Source of the DNA: Erythrobacter sp. SCN 62-14
GTDB taxonomy: Bacteria; Pseudomonadota; Alphaproteobacteria; Sphingomonadales; Sphingomonadaceae
Direction of reading: 5' to 3'
DNA: 54,444 nt
Assembly: GCA_001724215.1 (NCBI GenBank)
Contig: MEDW01000006.1
Coordinates: forward strand, 1 to 54,444
Below, one piece after another: positions 1 to 7,616 of this stretch. The notes beneath the pieces were generated by a model. The model did not search any database, had not been told where the DNA came from, and saw only the letters and a list, made by a program, of their open reading frames with translations. The translations under genes were made by a program, and so were the position numbers. Every line of letters starts with the position of its first letter. The stretch's first letter is position 1.

Positions 1-639
1 CATCGACCAATTCTGGCCCGACGAAACGCTCGACATGTCGTAGAAAGTCTGCGGGTCGAGCCCGAGCTTTTCAGCCATGGCGAAGGCTTCGCACGTCCCG
101 ATCATGTGGATCGCTAGCAGCATGTTGTTGCAGATCTTGGCGGCCTGACCCGTGCCGGGGCCGCCTGCGTGGATCACTGCCTTGCCCATCGCCTGCAAAA
201 TCGGCTCGGCGCGGGCGAAAGCTTCGTCAGACCCGCCCACCATGAAGGTGAGCGTGCCGCCCGCTGCCGCCGCGATGCCGCCAGACACCGGCGCATCGGC
301 CATCTGATAACCGTGCGCCTCAGTGACTTCGATCACCTCGCGCGCGGTGGCGACATCGATGGTGGAGCAATCGAGCAGGATCGCGCCTTCGGGCGCATGG
401 CCGATCACCTCGTCCCAATAGACCGCTTTAACGATTGCGCCGTTGGGCAGCATCGAGACGACCGCCTCGGCCTCGGCGCACGCCTCGCGCGCGGTGGGGA
501 ACGTGCTGCACCCCGCCTCACGCGCAGCGGCAAGTGCGGGTTCGGAAAGGTCAAAGGCGCGCACATCATGGCCGGCCTTTACAAGGTTCGCGGCCATCCC
601 GCCGCCCATATTGCCGAGCCCGATAAAGGCGATTTTCAT
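1..639 (-). CDS. mmsB: 3-hydroxyisobutyrate dehydrogenase, C-terminus beyond the window
   Basis: Oxidises 3-hydroxyisobutyrate to methylmalonate semialdehyde with NAD in valine catabolism. The visible 213 residues start MKIAFIGLGNMGGGMA, the Rossmann dinucleotide motif of beta-hydroxyacid dehydrogenases. They continue through APVSGGIAAAAGGTLTFMVGG, the substrate-binding signature, and the KICNN stretch carrying the catalytic lysine. The protein is cut by the window edge (family length about 295). The start ATG at 639 overlaps the TGA of the upstream small membrane gene (ATGA), and GGGAGGAG lies in front. It is the last visible gene of a minus-strand valine cluster whose preceding members supply its substrate. 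Family assignment is confident; the exact substrate comes from context. Confidence 0.9.
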   Translation of the reverse strand, partial: MKIAFIGLGNMGGGMAANLVKAGHDVRAFDLSEPALAAAREAGCSTFPTAREACAEAEAVVSMLPNGAIVKAVYWDEVIGHAPEGAILLDCSTIDVATAREVIEVTEAHGYQMADAPVSGGIAAAAGGTLTFMVGGSDEAFARAEPILQAMGKAVIHAGGPGTGQAAKICNNMLLAIHMIGTCEAFAMAEKLGLDPQTFYDMSSVSSGQNWSM

Positions 640-896
640 TTTCTGCTCCTCCCAAGGTGCTCGCGAATTTTTATCGACGCGATCGAGCCCACGAAGGACA
701 TCAGCGTCGCAAGCACAATATTCATCCCAAGCTGGACATAATCGGCCGCGTGCAGCGCGCTTTGATTGATGCCCACAATGCCGATGATCGAGGCGGCCGA
801 CACGGCTGCCAACATTCCCGGCGTGACGCTTGATTTAACCCACCCGCCGATCAGGCCTGCGGCGAAACCGACCATAGGATAGACAGACGCGTCCAA
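636..896 (-). CDS. small membrane protein in the valine operon
   Basis: Predicted 86-residue protein with two or three hydrophobic segments (about residues 8-20, 28-46 and 55-75) and a basic tail ending in GRSRK. I do not recognise the family. The reading frame opens with a TTG directly after the TAG of the enoyl-CoA hydratase, with GGAAAGGG at a good distance inside that gene. The only upstream-region ATG alternative is at 875 and would remove the first seven residues. The stop overlaps the mmsB start by four bases, so it is translated as part of the operon. It may be a membrane accessory of branched-chain acid metabolism, but that is only inferred from position. Confidence 0.6.
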   Translation of the reverse strand: MDASVYPMVGFAAGLIGGWVKSSVTPGMLAAVSAASIIGIVGINQSALHAADYVQLGMNIVLATLMSFVGSIASIKIREHLGRSRK

Positions 897-1694
897 CTAA
901 CGCCCTTTCCACTGCCCTTCGCGCTTTTCGATGAAGGCGGCCATGCCCTCGGCCTTGTCCTCGCTGGCAGTGAGAATCTGGAAGATGCGGCGCTCGACAA
1001 TCAGGCCCTGATCGAGCGTCATTTCGAAGGCCGAATTCACCATCTCCTTATTCGCAATCGTCGCCATCGGCGGCATCGCGGCGATGGTGGCAGCCGTTTT
1101 CAAGGTTTCCGCGATCAACTCCTCATGCGGCACCACGCGGGCGACGAGGTTGCTGCGCTCGGCCTCCTGGGCCCCCATCATCCGGCCGGTGAGGCACATT
1201 TCCATCGACTTGGATTTGCCAATTGCGCGGGTCAGCCGCTGCGAGCCGCCCATGCCCGGCGCAACGCCCAGCTTGATCTCGGGCTGGCCGAACTTCGCCT
1301 TATCGCTCGCAATGATGAAGTCCGCCATCATCGCCAGCTCGCATCCGCCACCCAGCGCAAAGCCATTGACCGCCGCGATCCACGGCTTCCTCACGCGTCT
1401 GACGATCTCACTCGTCCAGCGGCCAAAAAAATCCTCAAGATAGAAATCGGCCGCCGGCTTGTCGGCCATTTCCTTGATGTCAGCGCCGGCGGCAAAGGCT
1501 TTGTCACCGCTGCCGGTGAGGATCGCACACAGCTGGGTCTTGTCCGCTTCGAAGGCGGCAAAAGCGTCGATCAACTCATCGAGTACCTTGGAATTGAGCG
1601 CGTTCAGCGACTGCGGGCGGTTGATCGTCAGCAGCGTGACGCCGGTGGTGCCGCGCGCATTGGCTTCGGCGGTGATGGTTTCGTATTCGGCCAT
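897..1694 (-). CDS. enoyl-CoA hydratase (crotonase family)
   Basis: Hydrates an enoyl-CoA; in this cluster the expected substrate is methacrylyl-CoA, giving 3-hydroxyisobutyryl-CoA. The protein has the oxyanion-hole loops AFAAGADIKEM and GFALGGGCELAMM. Both catalytic glutamates of true hydratases are visible, one in GGGCELA and one in FGQPEIKLGVAPG. Length of 265 residues is normal for the family. I chose the ATG at 1694 because AAAGGAGA lies just upstream. A longer GTG-started frame from 1715 would place that ribosome site inside the gene. A pair of repeat hairpins separates it from the hydrolase gene upstream. Confidence 0.9.
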   Translation of the reverse strand: MAEYETITAEANARGTTGVTLLTINRPQSLNALNSKVLDELIDAFAAFEADKTQLCAILTGSGDKAFAAGADIKEMADKPAADFYLEDFFGRWTSEIVRRVRKPWIAAVNGFALGGGCELAMMADFIIASDKAKFGQPEIKLGVAPGMGGSQRLTRAIGKSKSMEMCLTGRMMGAQEAERSNLVARVVPHEELIAETLKTAATIAAMPPMATIANKEMVNSAFEMTLDQGLIVERRIFQILTASEDKAEGMAAFIEKREGQWKGR

Positions 1695-1710
1695 CGGCCT
1701 TGTCTCCTTT

Positions 1711-1799
1711 GTCACCCTGAACCTGTTTCAGGGTCCATGCTTCGGTCCACAACAACTTTGCCATTGGCAAAATGGATGCTGAAACAAATTCAGCATGAC
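1711..1799. repeat. inverted pair of REP-like hairpins
   Basis: Two related imperfect copies lie in opposite orientation. Copy 1 (1711-1738) contains ACCCTGAA-CCTGT-TTCAGGGT, stem 1714-1721/1727-1734. Copy 2 (1773-1799, complementary orientation) contains ATGCTGAA-ACAAA-TTCAGCAT, stem 1776-1783/1789-1796. Two stem positions differ between the copies and both are compensated on the other arm, so the hairpin is kept. They sit between two genes of one operon. The motif resembles repeats I remember from sphingomonad intergenic regions; that is recall, not a search. Confidence 0.8.
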
Positions 1800-1812
1800 G
1801 GTGCGAAGGTGA

Positions 1813-2871
1813 TTAGCCGAGCGGCTTCCATTCCTCATCATCAGGCAAGGGCGCGAAGATTGCATCGAGCAGATCATCGCCCACGCCTTCGGGGGTGGTG
1901 GGATTCCACGCCGGATCGTTTGTTTTATCGACAATCACCGCGCGCACGCCCTCGGCAAAATCGGGACGGGTGAGCACGCGGCTGGCAATGCGGTATTCCA
2001 TGCGCATATTGTCGGCGAAGTCGGTGAGCTGCGCGCTTTCCTTGAGCTGGCGCAGCGCCACCTTGCAAGTCTGCGGGCTCTTGGTGCCGAGCGTGTCGCG
2101 TTCCTTGGCGGCCCAATCATCGCCCGCAGCTGCCGCTGATTCGAGGCTCGCAAGGATATCCTCGTAGCTGTCAGAGGCGAAATGCCGGGCGATTCTATCG
2201 ATATTGACCGCCAGCCGCGCCTCGGGCGGGGTGACCGACAATTCGGAGAGGATGCCTGCGATCCGGTCGGGATGTTCGGCAATGCGCGCCTTGGCTTCTT
2301 CCACCTTGTCATGCGGCAGATAATGGGTCGCAAGGCCCGCCCACAGGCATTCCGCCCCATCCAGTCGCGCGCCGGTGAGCGCAAGGAACTGCCCCAGCCG
2401 CTGGCCGAGGCGCGAGAGATACCACCCGCCGCCTACGTCCGGGAAAAGCCCGATGCCGGTTTCGGGCATGGCAAAGCGGGTGTTCTCGGTCGCCACGCGA
2501 TATTTGGTTGGCTGCGAAATGCCGACTCCCCCGCCCATGGTGATGCCGTCCATGAAGGCCACGATGGGCTTGCCATACGTGAACATCTGATGGTTCAATT
2601 GGTATTCGTCGTGGAAGAACTGGCGGCCTGATGCGCCGCCATCATTCAGGGCGGAATTGCGCAGGAAAGCAATATCACCGCCTGCGCAAAAACCCCGGCC
2701 TTCTGCGTGATCGAGGATCACCGCCTCAACCGCGTCATCGCCCGCCCATCCACTCAAGGCCGCGCTCATCGCGTGACACATCGGCAAGGTCAGCGCGTGG
2801 ATCGCCTTGGGCCGGTTGAGGCTGATATGACCCACCCGCCCGCGCGTTTGCGTTAAAACTTCGTCCGTCAT
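1813..2871 (-). CDS. 3-hydroxyisobutyryl-CoA hydrolase
   Basis: Crotonase-fold thioesterase that releases 3-hydroxyisobutyrate from its CoA ester, the step between the hydratase and MmsB. Recognisable features are GRGFCAGGDI near residue 58, DGITMGGGVGIS near 107, and the family block FAMPETGIGLFPDVGGGWYLSRL near 130-155. Length of 352 residues matches HIBYL-CoA hydrolases rather than the shorter 260-residue hydratases. It starts at ATG 2871, 15 bases downstream of the acyl-CoA dehydrogenase, so the two are probably cotranscribed. A plain enoyl-CoA hydratase/isomerase is less likely given the length and the SQPTKYRVATENTRF block. Confidence 0.9.
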   Translation of the reverse strand: MTDEVLTQTRGRVGHISLNRPKAIHALTLPMCHAMSAALSGWAGDDAVEAVILDHAEGRGFCAGGDIAFLRNSALNDGGASGRQFFHDEYQLNHQMFTYGKPIVAFMDGITMGGGVGISQPTKYRVATENTRFAMPETGIGLFPDVGGGWYLSRLGQRLGQFLALTGARLDGAECLWAGLATHYLPHDKVEEAKARIAEHPDRIAGILSELSVTPPEARLAVNIDRIARHFASDSYEDILASLESAAAAGDDWAAKERDTLGTKSPQTCKVALRQLKESAQLTDFADNMRMEYRIASRVLTRPDFAEGVRAVIVDKTNDPAWNPTTPEGVGDDLLDAIFAPLPDDEEWKPLG

Positions 2872-2886
2872 TGCTGGCCCCCAAGC

Positions 2887-4032
2887 CTATTGCCGCAAGA
2901 GATCGCGGCCCACCACCATGCGCATGATCTGGTTGGTGCCTTCGAGAATCGAATGCACCCGCAAATCACGCCAGAAACGCTCGATCGGATAGTCCTGCAG
3001 ATAGCCATAGCCGCCGAACAATTGCAGCGCGCGGTCGACCACCGCCGAGCCGTTGTCAGTCGCCAGCCGCTTGGCCATCGCGGAAAAGCGCGTCTTGTCC
3101 GGCGCGTTGTCGGTCACCTTGGCGGCGGCGAGATAAAGCAGCGCGCGCGCCGCTTCCAGATCGGTCGCCATATCGGCGAGCATGAACTGGGTGTTCTGGA
3201 ACTCGGCCACCGCCTGGCCAAACTGCTTGCGCTCCTTGGTGTAGCGGATCGCTTCATCAAGGCAGCGCTGCGCCCCGCCCAATGAACACGCGCCGATATT
3301 GAGCCGCCCGCCATCGAGCCCCATCATCGCGATGCGGAAGCCTTCGCCTTCTGCGCCCACCAGATTTTCCACCGGCACGCGGACATCCTCAAGCACCAGC
3401 TGCGCGGTCGGCTGCGAATGCCAGCCGAGCTTTTTCTCCTGCGCGCCGAAGCTGACGCCGGGCATGTCCTTTTCGATCACCATGCAGGAAATGCCCTTGG
3501 GGCCATCCTCGCCGGTGCGCACCATCGCAACATAAATCTCATTCGCGCCCGCGCCCGAGATGAACTGCTTGGTGCCGTTAAGCACGTAAGTGTCCCCGTC
3601 GCGGCGCGCGGTTGTTTTCAGCGCCGCCGCGTCCGAGCCCGAACCCGGTTCGGTGAGGCAATAGCTCGCGATCTTCTCCATGGTGACCAGATCAGGCAGA
3701 TACTTCGCCTTCACCGCCTGCCCGCCAAAGCGATCAATCATCCACGCGGCCATGTTGTGGATCGAAATGAAGGCGCTTGTCGAAGGGCAGCCATAGGCCA
3801 TCGCCTCCATAATCAGCGCCGCTTCAAGCCGCCCCAAGCCGATCCCGCCCGATTCTTCGGAAACATAGATCGCGCCAAAGCCAAGCTCTGCCGAACGCTG
3901 GATGATCTCTTTGGGGAAGATGTGTTTCTCATCCCATTCGGCCGCGTGAGGCGTGATGTTGTCAGCGGTGAAGCGCTCCGCCACTTCGCGGATCGCCAAC
4001 TGGTCTTCAGTGAGTTGAAATTGTCCTTGCAT
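2887..4032 (-). CDS. isobutyryl-CoA dehydrogenase (acyl-CoA dehydrogenase)
   Basis: FAD enzyme expected to convert isobutyryl-CoA to methacrylyl-CoA, the first reaction of this cluster, passing electrons to ETF. The chain shows the N-terminal helical domain, the FAD-binding CLTEPGSGSDAA segment near residue 125, and the C-terminal ILEGTNQIMR, whose glutamate is at the position of the catalytic base in short-chain and isobutyryl-CoA dehydrogenases. Length of 381 residues is typical. I use ATG 4032; a TTG two codons upstream is possible and no strong ribosome site decides. Substrate assignment rests on the operon partners; a short-chain dehydrogenase of other specificity is the alternative. Confidence 0.88.
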   Translation of the reverse strand: MQGQFQLTEDQLAIREVAERFTADNITPHAAEWDEKHIFPKEIIQRSAELGFGAIYVSEESGGIGLGRLEAALIMEAMAYGCPSTSAFISIHNMAAWMIDRFGGQAVKAKYLPDLVTMEKIASYCLTEPGSGSDAAALKTTARRDGDTYVLNGTKQFISGAGANEIYVAMVRTGEDGPKGISCMVIEKDMPGVSFGAQEKKLGWHSQPTAQLVLEDVRVPVENLVGAEGEGFRIAMMGLDGGRLNIGACSLGGAQRCLDEAIRYTKERKQFGQAVAEFQNTQFMLADMATDLEAARALLYLAAAKVTDNAPDKTRFSAMAKRLATDNGSAVVDRALQLFGGYGYLQDYPIERFWRDLRVHSILEGTNQIMRMVVGRDLLRQ

Positions 4033-4158
4033 AGCCAAGCGCTCTAACCGCCTTGGCCGCAGCGGGAAAGTCCGCTTTGCGCAAGGGGCCTGCCAATTTT
4101 TGCTAGGGCGCGCGGATCAGCGCACATCCGATCGGACGAGTCTTTCGTAAACCACACG

Positions 4159-4536
4159 ATGGCCCAAACATCCGCGACGCTGATCCTGATTTACAACGCA
4201 GATGGCGGCTGGCTCAATGCCCTTGGCGATATGGTGCACAAGCTTGCCTCGCCTGCGACCTATCCCTGTTCGCTGTGCGCCTTGACCTATGGGGCGGTGG
4301 CAATGCGCAGGCAATGGCGGCGCTTTCTGACTGAGCTCGGCATGCCGACGCTCTTCCTCTACCGCGATGAATTTCGGCGCGATCTGGATTGCAGCGATAT
4401 CGCCTTGCCGGCGATCCTGCTGGCACAGGAAGCAGGAGAGCCTGAGCTCCTCGTTAGCGCTGCGGAACTCAACAACCTGCCCGATCTCGACGCGCTCATC
4501 GCGATGACCCGTGCCCGGCTGTCAGCCTGTGCCTAG
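4159..4536 (+). CDS. hypothetical CxxC protein
   Basis: A 125-residue cytosolic protein I cannot assign to a named family. Near residue 37 it has TYPCSLCALTYG, a CxxC pair that could bind metal or act in thiol chemistry. The N-terminus TLILIYNADGGWLNALGD looks like a beta strand followed by a helix, and the C-terminal half is a mixed alpha/beta sequence ending in two more cysteine-poor helices. There is no signal peptide or membrane segment. It stands alone on the plus strand between the valine cluster and a convergent lipoprotein gene whose last four bases it overlaps. No clear Shine-Dalgarno precedes the ATG. Confidence 0.7.
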   Translation: MAQTSATLILIYNADGGWLNALGDMVHKLASPATYPCSLCALTYGAVAMRRQWRRFLTELGMPTLFLYRDEFRRDLDCSDIALPAILLAQEAGEPELLVSAAELNNLPDLDALIAMTRARLSACA

Positions 4537-4865
4537 CCGCAGGTGACGTCGATGATTTTCATCTCGTCATCATAGCGCACATTCACCCGATCCTGCCGGT
4601 AATCCATTGTCCACGCCGAACGCGGTGGGCCCCAGCGCAGAGTGCGAGCGCCCGTTTCCCTGAGGATGGCCGCACCCATCGCTTCGGTCACGTTTTGGCC
4701 GATGTGATATTGCGCCGGAGCGGCATCACACAGCTGCACAGGCTCGGCATCTGCCACAGGCGGTGTGCTGACAACTTTGCCGCCGGCGCTGCCACAAGCG
4801 GCCACCAGAAAACTTGCCAGCGCCAGCAGACCTGCCCGGTTGGAAAATGTTGACGCTGAAATCAT
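4533..4865 (-). CDS. I78-family peptidase inhibitor-like lipoprotein
   Basis: Small secreted lipoprotein. A hydrophobic signal from residue 9 ends in the lipobox LVAAC. The mature part runs from PVQLCDAAPAQYHIGQ to the C-terminal RWGPPRSAWTMDYRQDRVNV and IIDVTCG. The two cysteines and the GPPRSAWTMDYR..RVNV block are the pattern of the inhibitor I78 family (potato-inhibitor-I-like fold). The start ATG at 4865 gives a standard signal; an upstream ATG at 4892 adds nine hydrophilic residues. The target protease cannot be named. It converges with the CxxC gene, overlapping it by four bases. Confidence 0.75.
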   Translation of the reverse strand: MISASTFSNRAGLLALASFLVAACGSAGGKVVSTPPVADAEPVQLCDAAPAQYHIGQNVTEAMGAAILRETGARTLRWGPPRSAWTMDYRQDRVNVRYDDEMKIIDVTCG

Positions 4866-4961
4866 GATCCAAGCCCCGCTGTTGCATATCAAGGAGCATG
4901 ATAGCCGATTGCTTGATCACCACCAAATTCCAAACACCGGCAAATGCCAAACACCGGGCGA

Positions 4962-5468
4962 TCATGCGCTCCGGCACCAATCGGGCCGCCCGCCGCCCCA
5001 GCGCGTGGCAAGGCCTTCGCGGACCAGCACCAGACCAAGGCTCGCATCGCCGCGCTTGATCACACGCAGCGCGCGGCCAAAGCGATCCTCGGCGCGGCCA
5101 TCGGCGGGGATTTCAAGCCGGAAAGGCGCTTCGTTCAGCAGGCTCTGCAAACGCTCGGTCGCCATACGGCCAAGCCGCGCTTCGCGCTCGCAGCGCGGGC
5201 GGGCGATTTCGGGGCTGTCAATATCGGCAATGCGGATCTTGACCCCGCGATACCAGATGGTGTCGCCATCCACCACGCAGGTGATGCGCCGGCCACCATT
5301 GCAGATCGGAAAGGTCGCACGCTCGCGATCCAGAGCACTCGGCCTTGGTCCGGAAGGCACAGTGGTTGCCCAAACGGCCATCCCCGCTCCCCCCATCGCC
5401 AACAGCGCAACAAGGATAAAAACTCGCCGCGAGCGAGAGGTGAGTGTTTTGATAGCTGAATTATGCAT
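4962..5468 (-). CDS. thermonuclease-like (SNase) exported protein
   Basis: Staphylococcal-nuclease-fold protein preceded by one N-terminal hydrophobic segment (about residues 16-34), so periplasmic or membrane-anchored. The nuclease signature is visible: CVVDGDTIWYRG, then KIRIADIDSPEIARP, which supplies the Arg, Asp and Glu corresponding to R35, D40 and E43, and later DRFGRALRVI with the second catalytic Arg. A C-terminal GLVLVREGLA block also fits. Length is 168 residues from ATG 5468; a GTG at 5480 is possible. It probably degrades nucleic acid outside the cytoplasm. Confidence 0.82.
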   Translation of the reverse strand: MHNSAIKTLTSRSRRVFILVALLAMGGAGMAVWATTVPSGPRPSALDRERATFPICNGGRRITCVVDGDTIWYRGVKIRIADIDSPEIARPRCEREARLGRMATERLQSLLNEAPFRLEIPADGRAEDRFGRALRVIKRGDASLGLVLVREGLATRWGGGRPDWCRSA

Positions 5469-5671
5469 CCCGCATCGCACAATCCAGCTGCAACCTTTCC
5501 GTTTCCTGAATTTTGATCCCCGTCAAATCCCCTAGGCCCCGATTGCGGCTATTATGGCACTCAGCAGCGGGAAGACCGAGGCGACGATCTGCCTGCTGCT
5601 GTCTTGCAGGCTTGCCCGCAAGGCACGCGTTTGAGACATTTGCCTATCGACACTGAAGGAGGAGATTGATC

Positions 5672-5932
5672 ATGAAACCCACCCTTTACCGCATGGCGGC
5701 CCCGGTGCTGGCTCTGGTTGGCGCGGCTGTTCTGGCAGCCTGTTCGGAAAAGCCCGAAAGAACGTTCGAGACCCGCACCGAAGACAAAAGCGGCGGTGAA
5801 TTCATCGTCACCGATGCTAACCGCGAAGGGGTTGAGGTGGAATTGCCCAAGACCGAAATGACCCCGGTTCCCCCCGGCGAGGCGGCAGTCGGACCGGAGC
5901 GCAGCATCGATGTGATGGACAAGGACAAGTAA
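5672..5932 (+). CDS. small lipoprotein
   Basis: An 86-residue predicted lipoprotein starting at ATG 5672 behind an excellent AAGGAGGAGA site. The signal RMAAPVLALVGAAVLAAC ends in a lipobox (LAAC). The mature part is short, charged and probably disordered, rich in Glu, Thr and Pro, ending SIDVMDKDK. I do not recognise the family and no catalytic motif is visible. It is transcribed convergently toward the short Arg-rich reading frame at 5975-6121, with about 40 bases between the two stops. Expression is well supported by the ribosome site and by the signal-peptide logic. Confidence 0.7.
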   Translation: MKPTLYRMAAPVLALVGAAVLAACSEKPERTFETRTEDKSGGEFIVTDANREGVEVELPKTEMTPVPPGEAAVGPERSIDVMDKDK

Positions 5933-5974
5933 GACTGCCCCCGCCCCGCTGGCTTGCAGCAGGCGTGCCCGGCC

Positions 5975-6121
5975 CTATTCCTGGGTCGGGCTGCGGGGAG
6001 TGGCGCGGCGATCTTGTCCTGATCGGCGCTCTGTTTTGCGGCGATCCTCGCCTTCAAATGGCGCTTGCGATTGACGACGATCACCCTTGCGGCGGCCTTC
6101 CTCGGCTTTGCTGTCATCCAT
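5975..6121 (-). CDS. 48-residue Arg-rich small protein
   Basis: Short frame on the minus strand starting at ATG 6121 behind AGAGGGGAG with 8-base spacing. It begins MDDSKAEEGRRKGDRRQS and then repeats a theme of charged residues followed by DRR or ERR (GEDRRKTERRSGQDRR), ending in PRSPTQE. The periodic R-R pairs look like the basic linker in front of PilZ domains or a nucleic-acid-binding tail, but no domain follows. The composition is not that of the overlapping shadow frames and the ribosome site is strong, so I consider it a real small gene. Function unknown. Confidence 0.6.
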   Translation of the reverse strand: MDDSKAEEGRRKGDRRQSQAPFEGEDRRKTERRSGQDRRATPRSPTQE

Positions 6122-6295
6122 GCTGATCACTCCCCTCTCTCAAGGAGTTAGGCTAGCATGAAACAAAGCCTCGGCCAACTTGGATGCAATAGCGACACGC
6201 CTTGGCGCCGGGCTCCCGGCTGGCACAGCCCTTGCGCCGCGCGTCGGGGGCGCTAAGGGCGCTGGATATTGAACCACCGCATAAGGAGCGCCAGC

Positions 6296-7213
6296 GTGAG
6301 CGCGCACAAGGACAAGAGCCCGGCCCCCGATCTGTCGCTTGATCTGAGCAAGGCCGAAGTGCTGATCGAGGCCCTGCCCTATTTCCAGCGCTATGCCGGG
6401 CGCACCTTTGTGGTGAAATATGGCGGTCATGCCATGGGCGATCCGGCTGCTGCGCGCGATTTTGCCGAAGACATCGTGCTTTTGAAAGCTGTCGGCATCA
6501 ATCCGGTGGTGGTGCATGGCGGCGGCCCGCAGATCGGTCAGATGCTCTCGCGCCTCGGCGTGGAAAGCACCTTTGTCGATGGCTTGCGAGTGACCGACGA
6601 GGCAACCGCCAAGGTGGCCGAAATGGTTCTGTCGGGCGGCATCAACAAAGAACTCGTCGGCTGGCTCGCAGGCGCAGGCGGCAAGGCGATTGGCCTGTCC
6701 GGCAAGGATGGCGGCATGGTCACCGCGCGCAAAGTTACGCGGACCACGCGCGATCCTGACAGCCAGATCGAACAGGTTATTGATCTGGGCTTTGTCGGAG
6801 AACCGGCCCGTGTCGACACCAGCGTGATCGACACCGCGGTGGCCGCCGGCATGATCCCGGTGATCGCCCCGATTGCTGCAGGTGAAGACGGGGCGACCTA
6901 CAACATCAACGCCGATACCATGGCGGGCGCGATTGCCGCTGCCTTGGGCGCGGCGCGCTTATTCCTGCTTACCGATGTCCCCGGCGTGCTGGGAGCCAAT
7001 GGCCAATTGCTCACCGACCTCACCCCTGCCGACATTGCCAGCTTGCGTGATGAGGGGGTTATCCGCGGCGGCATGGTGCCAAAGCTGGAAACCTGCGTTG
7101 CCGCTGTGCAATCGGGCTGTGAGGCCGCTGTGGTGCTTGATGGCCGGGTTCCGCACGCGATGCTGCTGGAATTCTTCACCGCACGCGGGGCTGGCACACT
7201 GGTGCGGGCTTGA
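6296..7213 (+). CDS. argB: N-acetylglutamate kinase
   Basis: Phosphorylates N-acetylglutamate, the second step of arginine synthesis. Family motifs are [11 protein letters not shown] near residue 37 (phosphate-binding lysine and glycines), [11 protein letters not shown] near 75, [18 protein letters not shown] near 200 and LLTDVPGVL near 225. I choose GTG 6296 because AAGGAG lies at 6283-6288 with correct spacing; an in-frame TTG at 6269 lies upstream of that site. Length of 305 residues is typical. It is followed by yggT and folD after a 110-base gap holding a 10-bp perfect hairpin. Confidence 0.93.
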   Translation: MSAHKDKSPAPDLSLDLSKAEVLIEALPYFQRYAGRTFVVKYGGHAMGDPAAARDFAEDIVLLKAVGINPVVVHGGGPQIGQMLSRLGVESTFVDGLRVTDEATAKVAEMVLSGGINKELVGWLAGAGGKAIGLSGKDGGMVTARKVTRTTRDPDSQIEQVIDLGFVGEPARVDTSVIDTAVAAGMIPVIAPIAAGEDGATYNINADTMAGAIAAALGAARLFLLTDVPGVLGANGQLLTDLTPADIASLRDEGVIRGGMVPKLETCVAAVQSGCEAAVVLDGRVPHAMLLEFFTARGAGTLVRA

Positions 7214-7238
7214 GGCAGGGAACTGGACAGTAGCGCGG

Positions 7239-7262
7239 GGCGTATTAGTGAGCTAATACGCC
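7239..7262. promoter_or_regulatory. perfect 10-bp inverted repeat between argB and yggT
   Basis: GGCGTATTAG (7239-7248), loop TGAG, CTAATACGCC (7253-7262). There is no T-run after it in either direction, so a plain Rho-independent terminator is doubtful. The core TTAG-N4-CTAA is operator-like. It could be an operator for the downstream yggT-folD unit or an mRNA stability hairpin. Confidence 0.55.
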
Positions 7263-7322
7263 ATTCGAACCCCCAAAGGCCTGCGCCATGTGCAAGGGCC
7301 AAACCACGAAAGCCAATCAATC

Positions 7323-7616
7323 ATGCAGGCCATCGCCGTTCTCGTCGATATTGTGATGATGCTCACCAATGTGCTGGTGATGCTGATTATCGTGCAGTTC
7401 GTGATCGGGCTGCTGTTTGCGTTTAATGTCATCAGCCCGTCGAATGACTTTGCCCGGCAGGTCTATGAATCGATCAACCGGCTGCTTGATCCGGTGTTGC
7501 GTCCGATCCGCAATGTGATGCCCAATACCGGCACGATCGATTTCTCGCCCTTGGTCCTGATCCTGCTGCTGCAGATCCTGTCGAGAGTGTTGATGGGTAT
7601 CGCGGGGGCCTATTGA
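7323..7616 (+). CDS. YggT family membrane protein
   Basis: A 97-residue integral membrane protein with two hydrophobic segments (about residues 5-35 and 73-95) around a conserved loop [34 protein letters not shown]. That RPIR..MP..G.iDfSP pattern is diagnostic for YggT, a small inner-membrane family of unclear role that has been linked to osmotic and cation homeostasis. I start at ATG 7323; a frame from 7290 adds eleven polar residues without a ribosome site. Its TGA overlaps the folD start (TGATG), indicating translational coupling. Confidence 0.88.
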   Translation: MQAIAVLVDIVMMLTNVLVMLIIVQFVIGLLFAFNVISPSNDFARQVYESINRLLDPVLRPIRNVMPNTGTIDFSPLVLILLLQILSRVLMGIAGAY

